Shown here piece after piece: positions 6,327-12,368 of a stretch of DNA of 12,368 bases (positions are counted from its first letter, which is position 1; each line of letters starts with the position of its first letter). Location of the stretch: assembly GCA_002394635.1 (NCBI GenBank), contig DGUK01000079.1, positions 1 to 12,368 of the forward strand, written 5' to 3'. The notes under the pieces were generated by a model that made no database searches, was not told the origin of the DNA, and was given only the letters and a program-made list of their open reading frames with translations. This DNA comes from Faecalitalea sp. UBA4312. Its GTDB lineage: Bacteria; Bacillota_I; Bacilli_A; Erysipelotrichales; Erysipelotrichaceae. Made by a program: the position numbers and the translations under genes.

Positions 6327-6810
6327 ATAAGATTATGATTTCTTTGATCTTTTGATCCTGTTTTGGACGGTCGTTCATCCAGCCTGTTTTCGTTTCGGCA
6401 ATCTGATCCAAAACATCATAACCATCAGTCAGTTTACCAAAGGCCGCATATTGTCCGTCTAAGTGCGGGGCATCCTGGTGCATGATGAAGAACTGGCTTC
6501 CAGCTGAATTCGGATCCATGGCGCGTGCCATAGACAGTACACCTCTTGTATGTTTTAAATCATTTTTGAATCCGTTGGAAGAGAACTCTCCAACGATCGT
6601 ATACCCCGGGCCACCGGTACCTGTTCCCTGCGGACAGCCTCCCTGGATCATAAATCCTTTGATGACACGGTGAAAGATCAAACCGTCATAGAATTTTTCT
6701 TTGATCAGTTTTGTGAAGTTTTCAACGGTTTTTGGCGCGATGTCCGGATACAGTTCAGCTTTCATCACACCACCGTTTTCCATTGTAATTTGAATTTGAA
6801 TGGTTTCCAT
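6325..6810 (-). CDS. Peptidyl-prolyl cis-trans isomerase, cyclophilin type
   Basis: Catalyses proline cis/trans isomerisation during protein folding; no signal peptide is present, so it is cytoplasmic. The 161-aa product is a single cyclophilin domain with the catalytic FHRVIKGFMIQGG, AGSQFFI and LDGQYAAFG segments, all typical of short bacterial cyclophilins. Two in-frame ATGs lie six bases apart. The second (6810) is chosen because AAAGGAA stands at a normal distance before it; the first ATG (6816) directly abuts that motif and would leave no spacing. The gene ends inside the bidirectional terminator. Upstream on the same strand is the radical SAM gene, separated by a long hairpin, so co-transcription is possible only by read-through. 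A weak -10 (TAGAAT, near 6828-6833 on the minus strand) is the only promoter candidate. Confidence 0.95.
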   Translation of the reverse strand: METIQIQITMENGGVMKAELYPDIAPKTVENFTKLIKEKFYDGLIFHRVIKGFMIQGGCPQGTGTGGPGYTIVGEFSSNGFKNDLKHTRGVLSMARAMDPNSAGSQFFIMHQDAPHLDGQYAAFGKLTDGYDVLDQIAETKTGWMNDRPKQDQKIKEIIIL

Positions 6811-6846
6811 ATACATTTCCTTTCGTACGGATTCATTCTAACATAG

Positions 6847-6870
6847 AGTTTTTTTGATGAAAAGAACTCC
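6847..6870. repeat. 10-bp inverted repeat upstream of the cyclophilin gene
   Basis: GAGTTTTTTT (6847-6856), GATG, AAAAGAACTC (6861-6870); one position is a G-U type pair. It lies directly between the cyclophilin leader and the 17-bp hairpin that follows the radical SAM gene. It may add to termination of that gene or shape the cyclophilin leader. The role is uncertain. Confidence 0.4.
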
Positions 6871-6918
6871 ATTAAAAGTAAGAGACTACAAAGGTCTCTT
6901 ACTTTTAATGTCTTTTTT
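6870..6918. terminator. 17-bp perfect hairpin at the 3' end of the radical SAM gene
   Basis: Arms 6870-6886 (CATTAAAAGTAAGAGAC) and 6894-6910 are perfectly complementary across a 7-nt loop. On the minus strand the stem begins inside the last His codon of the radical SAM gene, so the stop codon lies in the stem. The minus-sense T-tract is poor (GAGTTCTTTT); the better one (TCTTTTTT, 6911-6918) is in the plus sense, where no gene needs terminating. It is most likely this gene's terminator, possibly also an mRNA 3'-end stabiliser. Confidence 0.65.
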
Positions 6919-8263
6919 GATTAAACTGTTCTTTTCTTTCCTGCCATAAACGGTCGGCAACCGGTTTCCAATTAGAAGCATAGGCATCACATTTGGAACA
7001 GAGGTGCTCCGCAGATTCAGGGGATTGAAGGTCGGTGGAGTGAGCACCGGTTTTATTGACGATCTGGCGGAGCAGTTCCGGGTTTTCCAACATAGGACAT
7101 GGGCGGAAGTGATTGTCGTTAAACGGTTGTCCGTCATGATAGGCTTTAAATAGAGGGCTTTGGAATACCTCCAGTAACGTTTTTTGACGGATATTTGAAT
7201 CTGAGTAATGAATAAAGACACAAGGGTCGCAATCGCCATTGGCGTTGATATGAAGATAGCGCCGTCCTCCGGCAATACAACCGCCCACGTATTCGCCGTC
7301 ATTTTGAAAGTCCATCGCAAATAACGGCTTTTCGGCACGATACTTTCGAATTCTCCGATAGGTCTCTTCTCTTTGGTAAGGATCAGGGAGCAATTCCAAA
7401 GAAGCGTCATTGCCAACCGGCATGTAATGGAAATACCAGACAAAATAGGCACCTAGCTCTATCATTTTATCGTAGAATTCTTCCGAGGTGATAGATTCAA
7501 AGTTTTTACTTGTATAACAACAGCTGATGCCATATGGAAGGTGCTTGGACTGCAGCAAATTCATTGCCTGAATGACTTTGTCATATACACCTTCACCTCG
7601 CCGGTCGTCTGTAGCTTGTTCAAAACCTTCCAGAGAGATGGCCGGAACAAAATTCTTTACACGGAGCATTTCTTCCGTAAAAGATTCATCGATCAAAGTT
7701 CCATTGGTAAAGGAGAGAAATACACAGTCATTATGCTTTTCACATAAACGGATCAGATCTTTCTTACGTACCAAAGGTTCCCCTCCGGTATAAATATACA
7801 AATAAACACCGAGTTCCTTTCCTTGCTGAATAATATTGTCAATCTCTTCAAAAGAAAGGTTCAAGCGATTCCCATATTCAGCCGCCCAGCAACCGGTACA
7901 ATGCAGGTTACAGGCAGAAGTAGGATCCAATAAAATGGCCCATGGAATATTGCATTGATATTCCTGGCGGAGCTTTTCCTGTTTTTTCCATCCATTCAAT
8001 ACCGCATTTCCAAAGAAGTTCATTGCCAATGTGTATAAGACTTCCGGGTCCAGCTGTTGGATTTGATGATAGATAAAGTTATAGTACGGATGACTGGGGT
8101 CAGTTACCGCCTGACGTATATCCTTTCGTTGTCTGACAAACTCTCCACCAGAAAATCGGTCAGCCCAGTCCATCAATTTGACCAGATTGTTTTTCGGGTC
8201 TTTTTGAACGTGACGTATGGCTTGTTCCACACCAAACTGCTTTATACTTGTTAAGATATCCAT
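6905..8263 (-). CDS. Radical SAM protein with SPASM-like cysteine-rich C-terminus, function unknown
   Basis: A 452-aa radical SAM enzyme. The N-terminal ~105 residues are a helical region with no named domain. The SAM/[4Fe-4S] motif is C118-x3-C122-x2-C125 (CNLHCTGC), followed by TGGEP (159-163) that contacts SAM, and SFTNGTLID. The C-terminal part has six further cysteines, C329, C345, C348, C389, C422 and C425, in the CIAGG, NGDCDPC, RPCP and CSKC contexts, enough for at least one auxiliary Fe-S cluster as in SPASM proteins. SPASM proteins often modify peptides, but no precursor peptide, transporter or other maturation gene is nearby. Similar lone proteins occur in other anaerobic Firmicutes without an assigned reaction, as far as I know. 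The start is supported by GGAGG 7 nt before the ATG, and a promoter lies at 8294-8323. It diverges from the deoR-HAD operon. Confidence 0.9.
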   Translation of the reverse strand: MDILTSIKQFGVEQAIRHVQKDPKNNLVKLMDWADRFSGGEFVRQRKDIRQAVTDPSHPYYNFIYHQIQQLDPEVLYTLAMNFFGNAVLNGWKKQEKLRQEYQCNIPWAILLDPTSACNLHCTGCWAAEYGNRLNLSFEEIDNIIQQGKELGVYLYIYTGGEPLVRKKDLIRLCEKHNDCVFLSFTNGTLIDESFTEEMLRVKNFVPAISLEGFEQATDDRRGEGVYDKVIQAMNLLQSKHLPYGISCCYTSKNFESITSEEFYDKMIELGAYFVWYFHYMPVGNDASLELLPDPYQREETYRRIRKYRAEKPLFAMDFQNDGEYVGGCIAGGRRYLHINANGDCDPCVFIHYSDSNIRQKTLLEVFQSPLFKAYHDGQPFNDNHFRPCPMLENPELLRQIVNKTGAHSTDLQSPESAEHLCSKCDAYASNWKPVADRLWQERKEQFNQKRH

Positions 8264-8293
8264 AATATACCTCCATTTGATATATGTTAGATA

Positions 8294-8323
8294 ATTTTAG
8301 TAATATTAAAGTATATTGTTCAA
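8294..8323 (-). promoter_or_regulatory. Predicted promoter of the radical SAM gene
   Basis: Reading leftward, -35 TTGAAC (complement of 8318-8323), 18-bp spacer, -10 TAAAAT (complement of 8294-8299). This would give a leader of about 24 nt that includes the GGAGG motif. Confidence 0.45.
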
Positions 8324-8390
8324 TGGACATAATATTATATATGATCAAGAAACAGACAAATGGTTAAAAATGACTATTTTAATAAAAATT

Positions 8391-8410
8391 AATAATAAAT
8401 AATAATAAAT
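8391..8410. repeat. Tandem 10-bp repeat upstream of deoR
   Basis: AATAATAAAT occurs twice in direct succession (8391-8400 and 8401-8410), ending three bases before the deoR -10 element. It spans the spacer and covers the -35 position, where no TTGACA-like sequence is seen. One helical turn per unit would place two binding sites on the same face of the DNA. It may be a regulator site or simply AT-rich drift. Confidence 0.5.
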
Positions 8411-8412
8411 GA

Positions 8413-8418
8413 TATACT
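8413..8418 (+). promoter_or_regulatory. Possible -10 element for deoR
   Basis: TATACT ends 16 bases before the ATG, implying a leader of only about 10 nt that would still keep GAGGTG. No recognisable -35 exists at the usual distance, so the promoter may need an activator, or transcription may start further upstream. Confidence 0.4.
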
Positions 8419-8434
8419 ATAGGGGAGGTGAATT

Positions 8435-9202
8435 ATGTTAGCAAAAGAAAGACAAAATGCGATTGTGGAAGAAGTTAATATCAACGGATCCGTTTTGGTA
8501 AAAGAACTGGCACGAAAATATGAAGTGACAGAGGACAGCATCCGAAAGGATCTGACATTATTGGAAAAAAACGGACTGTTGAAAAAGACATATGGCGGAG
8601 CCATGCGGATCCGTAATAAAATCAGTGTCAATGAATTGACAGCTTCCAAACGGATCGGCAAACATACACAGGAAAAAATTCAAATTGCCAGAAAAGCCTA
8701 TGAACTATTAGAAGATGGGGATATGATCTTTCTGGATCTTTCCACCACAAACATTGAACTGGCGCGATTGCTGGCACAGGGATCCAAAAAAGTGGAAGTA
8801 GTTACAAATATGGTCGAGATCCTTTCTGTTTTTATTGAAAACCAATATCGGAATTTCATTTTTATCGGAGGAAATCTGAATCAGGAATGGGATGCGTTTA
8901 CTGGTTCGATCGCCAATGCACAGATAGAAAACTACCGGTTCGATAAATCTTTTTTGGGACTGGAAGGGGTCGACCTGCAGAAAGGAAATGTGTACAATCA
9001 CAGTGTCGATGAAGCGATGACCAAAAAAATTGTCATGGAGCATAGTGTCCGTTCCTATATGTTGATGGAGTATCGGAAACTGAATATGGAAGGCAATTAT
9101 GCGTATGCACAGATTCGTGATTTTGATGGGGTACTTTGTGAAAGCGAACTGACAGAATCTCAGAAAGAAGCGTTTTTAAAGGAAGACGTTGAATGTATAT
9201 AG
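8435..9202 (+). CDS. DeoR/GlpR-family transcriptional regulator
   Basis: A 255-aa DNA-binding regulator of the family that usually responds to phosphorylated sugars. Residues 1-57 form the N-terminal winged helix-turn-helix (VLVKELARKYEVTEDSIRKDLTLLEKNGLL), closed by the family's KTYGGA motif. The C-terminal sensor domain has LDLSTTNIELARLL, where the family normally shows a D-[SG]-G/S-T-T phosphate-binding turn, and FLGLEGVDLQKGNVYN followed by the EAMTKKIVM helix. GGAGGTG stands 6 nt before the ATG. It is the first gene of an operon with a HAD phosphatase 21 bp downstream, a common pairing that points to sugar-phosphate control, but no sugar transporter or catabolic enzyme is linked here, so the ligand cannot be named. 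A tandem repeat overlies its promoter region. Confidence 0.92.
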   Translation: MLAKERQNAIVEEVNINGSVLVKELARKYEVTEDSIRKDLTLLEKNGLLKKTYGGAMRIRNKISVNELTASKRIGKHTQEKIQIARKAYELLEDGDMIFLDLSTTNIELARLLAQGSKKVEVVTNMVEILSVFIENQYRNFIFIGGNLNQEWDAFTGSIANAQIENYRFDKSFLGLEGVDLQKGNVYNHSVDEAMTKKIVMEHSVRSYMLMEYRKLNMEGNYAYAQIRDFDGVLCESELTESQKEAFLKEDVECI

Positions 9203-9223
9203 AGAATGGAGGAGGAAAAGAGG

Positions 9224-9997
9224 ATGAAAAAGAAGTATTTTTTCTTTGATATCGATGGGACGTTGACGGATCGTTCAACCGGAAAGATCGTTCCCTCGGC
9301 ACAAAAAGCATTGGATCTTTTACAGGAAAACGGACATTTTGTCGCTATTGCGACAGGGCGTGCTCATTATAAATCCATTCATTTTATGGAAGATGTCGGT
9401 CTTCATAATATGGTTTGCTGTGGAGGGGGCGGTCTGGTTATCAATGATCAGTTGATCCGTAATATTCCTTTGGATAAAGAGAAGGCCATTGCGTTAGCCA
9501 AGGAAGCCCATGAAAAGGGTTATGGATATCTTTTACAGCTGGATGATTCCATCGATGTCTATGCACCGGATGACTTATTCCGTCAACAGTGTGGACAACG
9601 TAAGGAACCAACCCGTTATTTTATTGATCCGAATCTGGATATCACCAAGGTGGATAAGATCCTGAAGCTGTATATCTGTATTCCGCCGGAAGAAGAAGAC
9701 AATCTGACGTTATTGAATACGATCGGGCATCTTCGCTTTGAACCGGAATATTTTATTTTCCAGTACGATGCGAAAAAACAAGGGATCCTGGACATGATGG
9801 CAGAAATCGGAGGACCTTTGGAGGATGTTGTGGTCTTTGGCGACGATACCAATGATGTGGTGATGACGGATGACCGTTGGTTTTCTGTAGCAATGGGCAA
9901 TGCCCATCCAGCGATGAAACAGGCAGCAAAATATGTAACGGAGGCCAATGTGGATGATGGTATCTATAACGCATGCAAGAAGTTCGGATGGATATAA
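9224..9997 (+). CDS. Cof-type HAD-superfamily hydrolase
   Basis: A 257-aa phosphatase of the Cof (HAD subclass IIB) group, which typically hydrolyses sugar phosphates, FMN or pyridoxal phosphate. Motif I is FFDIDGTLTD (D9 nucleophile, D11 acid/base), motif II is ATGR, motif III is the lysine in DAKKQGIL, and motif IV is GDDTNDVVM. The large cap domain lies between motifs II and III. An upstream in-frame ATG at 9206 was rejected: no ribosome binding site precedes it, whereas GGAGGAGG (9208-9215) lies 8 nt before the ATG at 9224. The gene follows deoR closely and is presumably co-transcribed. No terminator is seen after it; the argJ promoter starts 7 bp beyond the stop. The substrate is not predictable from sequence. 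Confidence 0.93.
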   Translation: MKKKYFFFDIDGTLTDRSTGKIVPSAQKALDLLQENGHFVAIATGRAHYKSIHFMEDVGLHNMVCCGGGGLVINDQLIRNIPLDKEKAIALAKEAHEKGYGYLLQLDDSIDVYAPDDLFRQQCGQRKEPTRYFIDPNLDITKVDKILKLYICIPPEEEDNLTLLNTIGHLRFEPEYFIFQYDAKKQGILDMMAEIGGPLEDVVVFGDDTNDVVMTDDRWFSVAMGNAHPAMKQAAKYVTEANVDDGIYNACKKFGWI

Positions 9998-10003
9998 CAT
10001 CCA

Positions 10004-10032
10004 TTGACAGAATCATGAAAAGACCATAAAAT
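10004..10032 (+). promoter_or_regulatory. Predicted argJ promoter
   Basis: -35 TTGACA (10004-10009), perfect consensus, 17-bp spacer, -10 TAAAAT (10027-10032). The start of transcription would be near 10039, giving a leader of about 27 nt. No clear ARG-box palindrome is seen around it. Confidence 0.7.
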
Positions 10033-10065
10033 TTTGACAAGTCGAAGGAGGGGAAAGGTTAAATT

Positions 10066-11304
10066 ATGGAGGCTTTTGAAGGTTATACGTATATTGAAGG
10101 TGGTGTTTGTGCCGCCAAGGGTTTTTTAGCTAATGGATTGAATGCCGGTATCAATCGAGATCCAAATAAAAACGATATGGGAATGATCTATAGTGAAACA
10201 CTTTGCCAGGCAGCTGGTGTCTTCACGCAGAACAAGGTAAAGGGAGCACCGGTCATCGTATGCCAGGAGCATTTGGCAAAAACCAATGGGCAGGCTTATG
10301 GAGTCATTGTCAACTCCAAGAATGCCAATACATGCAACTTTGACGGCTATGACATTGCACAAAGAGCGTGTGAATTAATGGCTGAACAACTGCATATTGA
10401 CCCAATGAAGGTACTTGTGGCTTCCACGGGGGTTATCGGTCAGCGATTATCCATTCAACCGTTTGAAACACATATGGAAGCACTGGTCAAGGGCTTGAGC
10501 AAAGATGGAAATCATAAAGTCGTTAACGCTATTATGACGACCGATACAATCGAAAAAGAAGTAGCTGTCGAATTTATGATCCAAGGTAAGTCTTGTCGTT
10601 TAGGAGGCATGGCGAAAGGAAGCGGCATGATCCATCCGAACATGGCAACCACCTTGAATTTCATTACCGGTGATGTTTGTGTTGCCCAACCGCTGGTACA
10701 AAAGGCACTGCGAGAAGTGGTGAAAGTAACATATAATTGTTTAAGCATCGATGGGGATCAGTCAACCAATGATACATGTATCGTTATGACCAACGGGCTG
10801 GCTGGAAATCCGATGATCGATAAAGAAGACGCCGATTACGAAATCTTTAAAAAAGCTTTATACATTGTAATGATGAATCTGACAAAGATGTTAGCGGCCG
10901 ATGGTGAAGGGGCTACCAAAATGTTGGAATGCACATGCAGCCAGGCGCCGGACCTGCAGACAGCAATCACTATCGCAAAAAGCGTTATCCGTTCCCCTTT
11001 GATTAAATGTGCCATGTATGGAGAAGATGCGAACTGGGGGCGGATCTTATGTGCCATCGGTTATGCAGAAGCAGACTTTGATATCGAAAAAGTCGATGTG
11101 ACACTGAGATCGGAACAAGGAGAGGTACAGGTTTGCCAGAATGGATTTGGTGTGGAGTTCTCCGAAGAGCAGGCTGCAAAGGTTCTCAGTGCTGATGAAA
11201 TCTATATAGATATTGATTTGAAACAAGGAGATGCACAGGCGAAAGCCTGGGGATGTGATCTGACCTATGATTATGTAAAGATCAATGGAGATTATCGAAC
11301 ATAG
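10066..11304 (+). CDS. argJ: Bifunctional glutamate N-acetyltransferase / ornithine acetyltransferase
   Basis: Moves the acetyl group from N-acetylornithine to glutamate in the cyclic arginine pathway, releasing ornithine; bifunctional forms also use acetyl-CoA. The 412-aa precursor is of normal length. It contains STGVIGQRL (oxyanion-hole region), the autoprocessing motif KGSGMIHPNMAT with predicted self-cleavage between A194 and T195, and T195 as the new N-terminal nucleophile of the beta chain. GEDANWGRI and the C-terminal KINGDYRT are conserved. Two possible ribosome binding motifs precede the ATG: AGGAGG about 13 nt away and AAAGG 7 nt away, a slightly unusual arrangement. It has its own consensus promoter and terminator, and no other arg gene is in the window, so it is split from a typical arg cluster. 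Whether the bifunctional or single activity applies cannot be told from this sequence. Confidence 0.96.
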   Translation: MEAFEGYTYIEGGVCAAKGFLANGLNAGINRDPNKNDMGMIYSETLCQAAGVFTQNKVKGAPVIVCQEHLAKTNGQAYGVIVNSKNANTCNFDGYDIAQRACELMAEQLHIDPMKVLVASTGVIGQRLSIQPFETHMEALVKGLSKDGNHKVVNAIMTTDTIEKEVAVEFMIQGKSCRLGGMAKGSGMIHPNMATTLNFITGDVCVAQPLVQKALREVVKVTYNCLSIDGDQSTNDTCIVMTNGLAGNPMIDKEDADYEIFKKALYIVMMNLTKMLAADGEGATKMLECTCSQAPDLQTAITIAKSVIRSPLIKCAMYGEDANWGRILCAIGYAEADFDIEKVDVTLRSEQGEVQVCQNGFGVEFSEEQAAKVLSADEIYIDIDLKQGDAQAKAWGCDLTYDYVKINGDYRT

Positions 11305-11330
11305 AACACTCTTGAGAGAGTGTTTTTTTT
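11305..11330 (+). terminator. Intrinsic terminator after argJ
   Basis: AACACTCT (11305-11312), loop TGAG, AGAGTGTT (11317-11324), and T residues through 11330. The stem begins immediately after the argJ stop codon. Confidence 0.88.
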
Positions 11331-11338
11331 AGGGCACA

Positions 11339-11367
11339 TTGACAAACCATACGAACAGTTTTACAAT
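11339..11367 (+). promoter_or_regulatory. Predicted promoter of the PutP-type symporter gene
   Basis: -35 TTGACA (11339-11344), perfect consensus, 17-bp spacer, -10 TACAAT (11362-11367). Transcription would start near 11374, inside the palindrome at 11371-11383, and the leader would be about 66 nt. Confidence 0.72.
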
Positions 11368-11370
11368 AGG

Positions 11371-11383
11371 TATCAGTCTGATA
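11371..11383. promoter_or_regulatory. Palindrome at the predicted symporter transcription start (candidate operator)
   Basis: TATCAG-T-CTGATA, a perfect 13-bp palindrome with 6-bp arms, starting four bases after the -10. Its position suits a repressor that blocks promoter escape. The regulator is not known. Confidence 0.45.
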
Positions 11384-11420
11384 TGAATATTTTTCATGAT
11401 GTATATTAAGAATATTCATA
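11382..11420. repeat. Perfect 10-bp inverted repeat in the symporter leader
   Basis: TATGAATATT (11382-11391) and AATATTCATA (11411-11420), separated by 19 bp, between the start of transcription and the ribosome binding site. It could form a leader hairpin or be a paired operator. The TGAAT/ATTCA half-sites recall ArgR boxes, but the spacing within each half does not fit the consensus. Confidence 0.5.
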
Positions 11421-11439
11421 ATAAGAAAGGGAGAGTTGT

Positions 11440-12368
11440 ATGAGTTTAAATCAAATTGGTATTTTAATTGCGATTATCGGTTATTTATGCGGCATGATCT
11501 ATATTGGTTATCGTGTTTCGGACCGCAACAAAACCGTGGGTGATTTTTATCTAGGCGGTCGTCAGTTAGGACCGTTGGTTACCGCCATGAGTGCCGAGGC
11601 CTCGGATATGTCCAGCTGGTTATTGATGGGGCTGCCGGGTGTTGCCTATTTAAGCGGGATTGCGGAAGCCGGATGGACGGCCATCGGATTAGCTGTGGGA
11701 ACGTATCTGAACTGGTTGATCGTCGCCAAACGTTTACGTCGTTATTCGGAAAAGCTGAATGCGATCACGATTCCGGAGTTCTTTACAAACCGGTATCACG
11801 ATAAGCAAAATGCCTTGAAGCTGATGAGCGCCCTTGTGATTATCATATTCTTTGTTCCTTATACAGCCAGCGGCTTCTGTGCTTGTGGAAAGCTGTTCAA
11901 CAGTCTGTTTGGAATTGAATACCATGTCGCCATGATCGTCAGTGCCATCGTTATTATTCTGTATACGACAATGGGAGGTTTTTTGGCTGCCAGTACGACA
12001 GACTTTATCCAAAGCATTATCATGTCCATTGCCTTGCTTATTATTTTAGGCTATGGTGTTTCCGTAGCCGGTGGTATGGATGCTGTCATGGATAACGCTC
12101 GTAATTTGACAGGATATCTAAGCTTTACACAATCTTACGATCCTTCGACACAGTCGACAGTGGCATACAGTGGTTTGGCTATTGCCTCGACAATGGCATG
12201 GGGCCTCGGTTATTTTGGTATGCCGCACATTCTTTTACGTTTTATGGCTATTGAGGATGACAAGAAACTGTCTCTATCTCGTCGTGTAGCCTCTATCTGG
12301 GTCGTTATCTCTATGGCTGTATCGGTTCTGATCGGTATTGTTGGCTTGGCTGTATCTAAGACCGGAGC
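11440..12368 (+). CDS. putP: Sodium/solute symporter, PutP (sodium/proline) type, N-terminal part
   Basis: A membrane transporter of the SSS family that imports an amino acid, most likely proline, with Na+. The frame is open to the window edge: 309 codons plus two bases of an expected ~500. Helix 1 (about 6-26) is followed by FYLGGRQLGP and helix 2 carrying SAEASDMSSWLLMGLPG. Here D56 and S58 correspond to E. coli PutP D55 and S57, which are involved in Na+ and proline binding. NAITIPEFFTNRY, YTTMGGFLAAS and GLGYFGMPHILLRFMAI are further PutP hallmarks. The start is supported by AAAGGGAG 6 nt before the ATG. A consensus promoter with two inverted repeats lies upstream. It follows argJ but is separated from it by a terminator. 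Proline as substrate is inferred from the family; relatives with other substrates exist. Confidence 0.92.
   Translation, partial: MSLNQIGILIAIIGYLCGMIYIGYRVSDRNKTVGDFYLGGRQLGPLVTAMSAEASDMSSWLLMGLPGVAYLSGIAEAGWTAIGLAVGTYLNWLIVAKRLRRYSEKLNAITIPEFFTNRYHDKQNALKLMSALVIIIFFVPYTASGFCACGKLFNSLFGIEYHVAMIVSAIVIILYTTMGGFLAASTTDFIQSIIMSIALLIILGYGVSVAGGMDAVMDNARNLTGYLSFTQSYDPSTQSTVAYSGLAIASTMAWGLGYFGMPHILLRFMAIEDDKKLSLSRRVASIWVVISMAVSVLIGIVGLAVSKTG

Noticed and set aside
6886..7452. 188-codon minus-strand frame overlapping the radical SAM gene
   Set aside because: Same strand but a different frame from a gene with intact motifs; basic, low-complexity translation typical of a shadow frame.
11382..11420. 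ArgR box before putP
   Set aside because: Half-sites look similar, but TGAA and TTCA are separated by 5 rather than 6 bases in the left copy; reported only as an inverted repeat.
11734..12012. 92-codon minus-strand frame opposite putP
   Set aside because: Antisense to conserved PutP helices; no start signals.
1..12368. CRISPR array, insertion sequence, prophage, tRNA or rRNA
   Set aside because: No spaced repeats, transposase or phage structural motifs, cloverleaf or rRNA-like stretches were found on reading both strands.

Overview
The window (12,368 bp, moderate-to-low GC) looks like ordinary chromosome from an anaerobic low-GC Gram-positive gut bacterium, most likely of the Erysipelotrichia or a neighbouring Firmicutes group. 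The evidence is an oxygen-sensitive class III ribonucleotide reductase, a non-mevalonate isoprenoid gene (ispD), strong AGGAGG-type ribosome binding sites, sigma-A-type promoters and many intrinsic terminators. The lineage is inferred from protein resemblance only. I see no prophage, transposon, CRISPR array, tRNA or rRNA.

Layout. From the left edge, on the minus strand: the N-terminal 487 codons of nrdD, then a 200-aa XRE-HTH/S24-peptidase regulator of the LexA/HdiR type. A 332-bp AT-rich gap follows, with a possible small RNA. On the plus strand come ispD and a 776-aa P-type ATPase of the CtpE-like group. After a second gap of about 310 bp lies a 122-aa protein of unknown function (plus), convergent with a cyclophilin peptidyl-prolyl isomerase (minus). 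Behind the isomerase is a 452-aa radical SAM protein with a cysteine-rich C-terminus (minus). Divergent from it is a DeoR-family regulator followed 21 bp later by a Cof-type HAD phosphatase. Then come argJ (plus, own promoter) and the first 309 codons of a PutP-type sodium/solute symporter running off the right edge.

Organisation. Most genes are single units with their own promoter and terminator; the one clear operon is deoR-HAD. The genes do not form one pathway: DNA precursor supply, stress or SOS-type regulation, isoprenoids, cation transport, protein folding, arginine/ornithine synthesis and amino-acid uptake sit side by side. I find no convincing new multi-gene system.

The points most worth checking are regulatory: two genes with no ribosome binding site whose -10 elements lie exactly 6 nt before the ATG (possible leaderless mRNAs); a palindrome over the start of the self-cleaving regulator; perfect inverted repeats in the nrdD and putP leaders; and a stand-alone promoter-terminator pair upstream of ispD. 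The radical SAM protein is the most interesting gene of unknown function.
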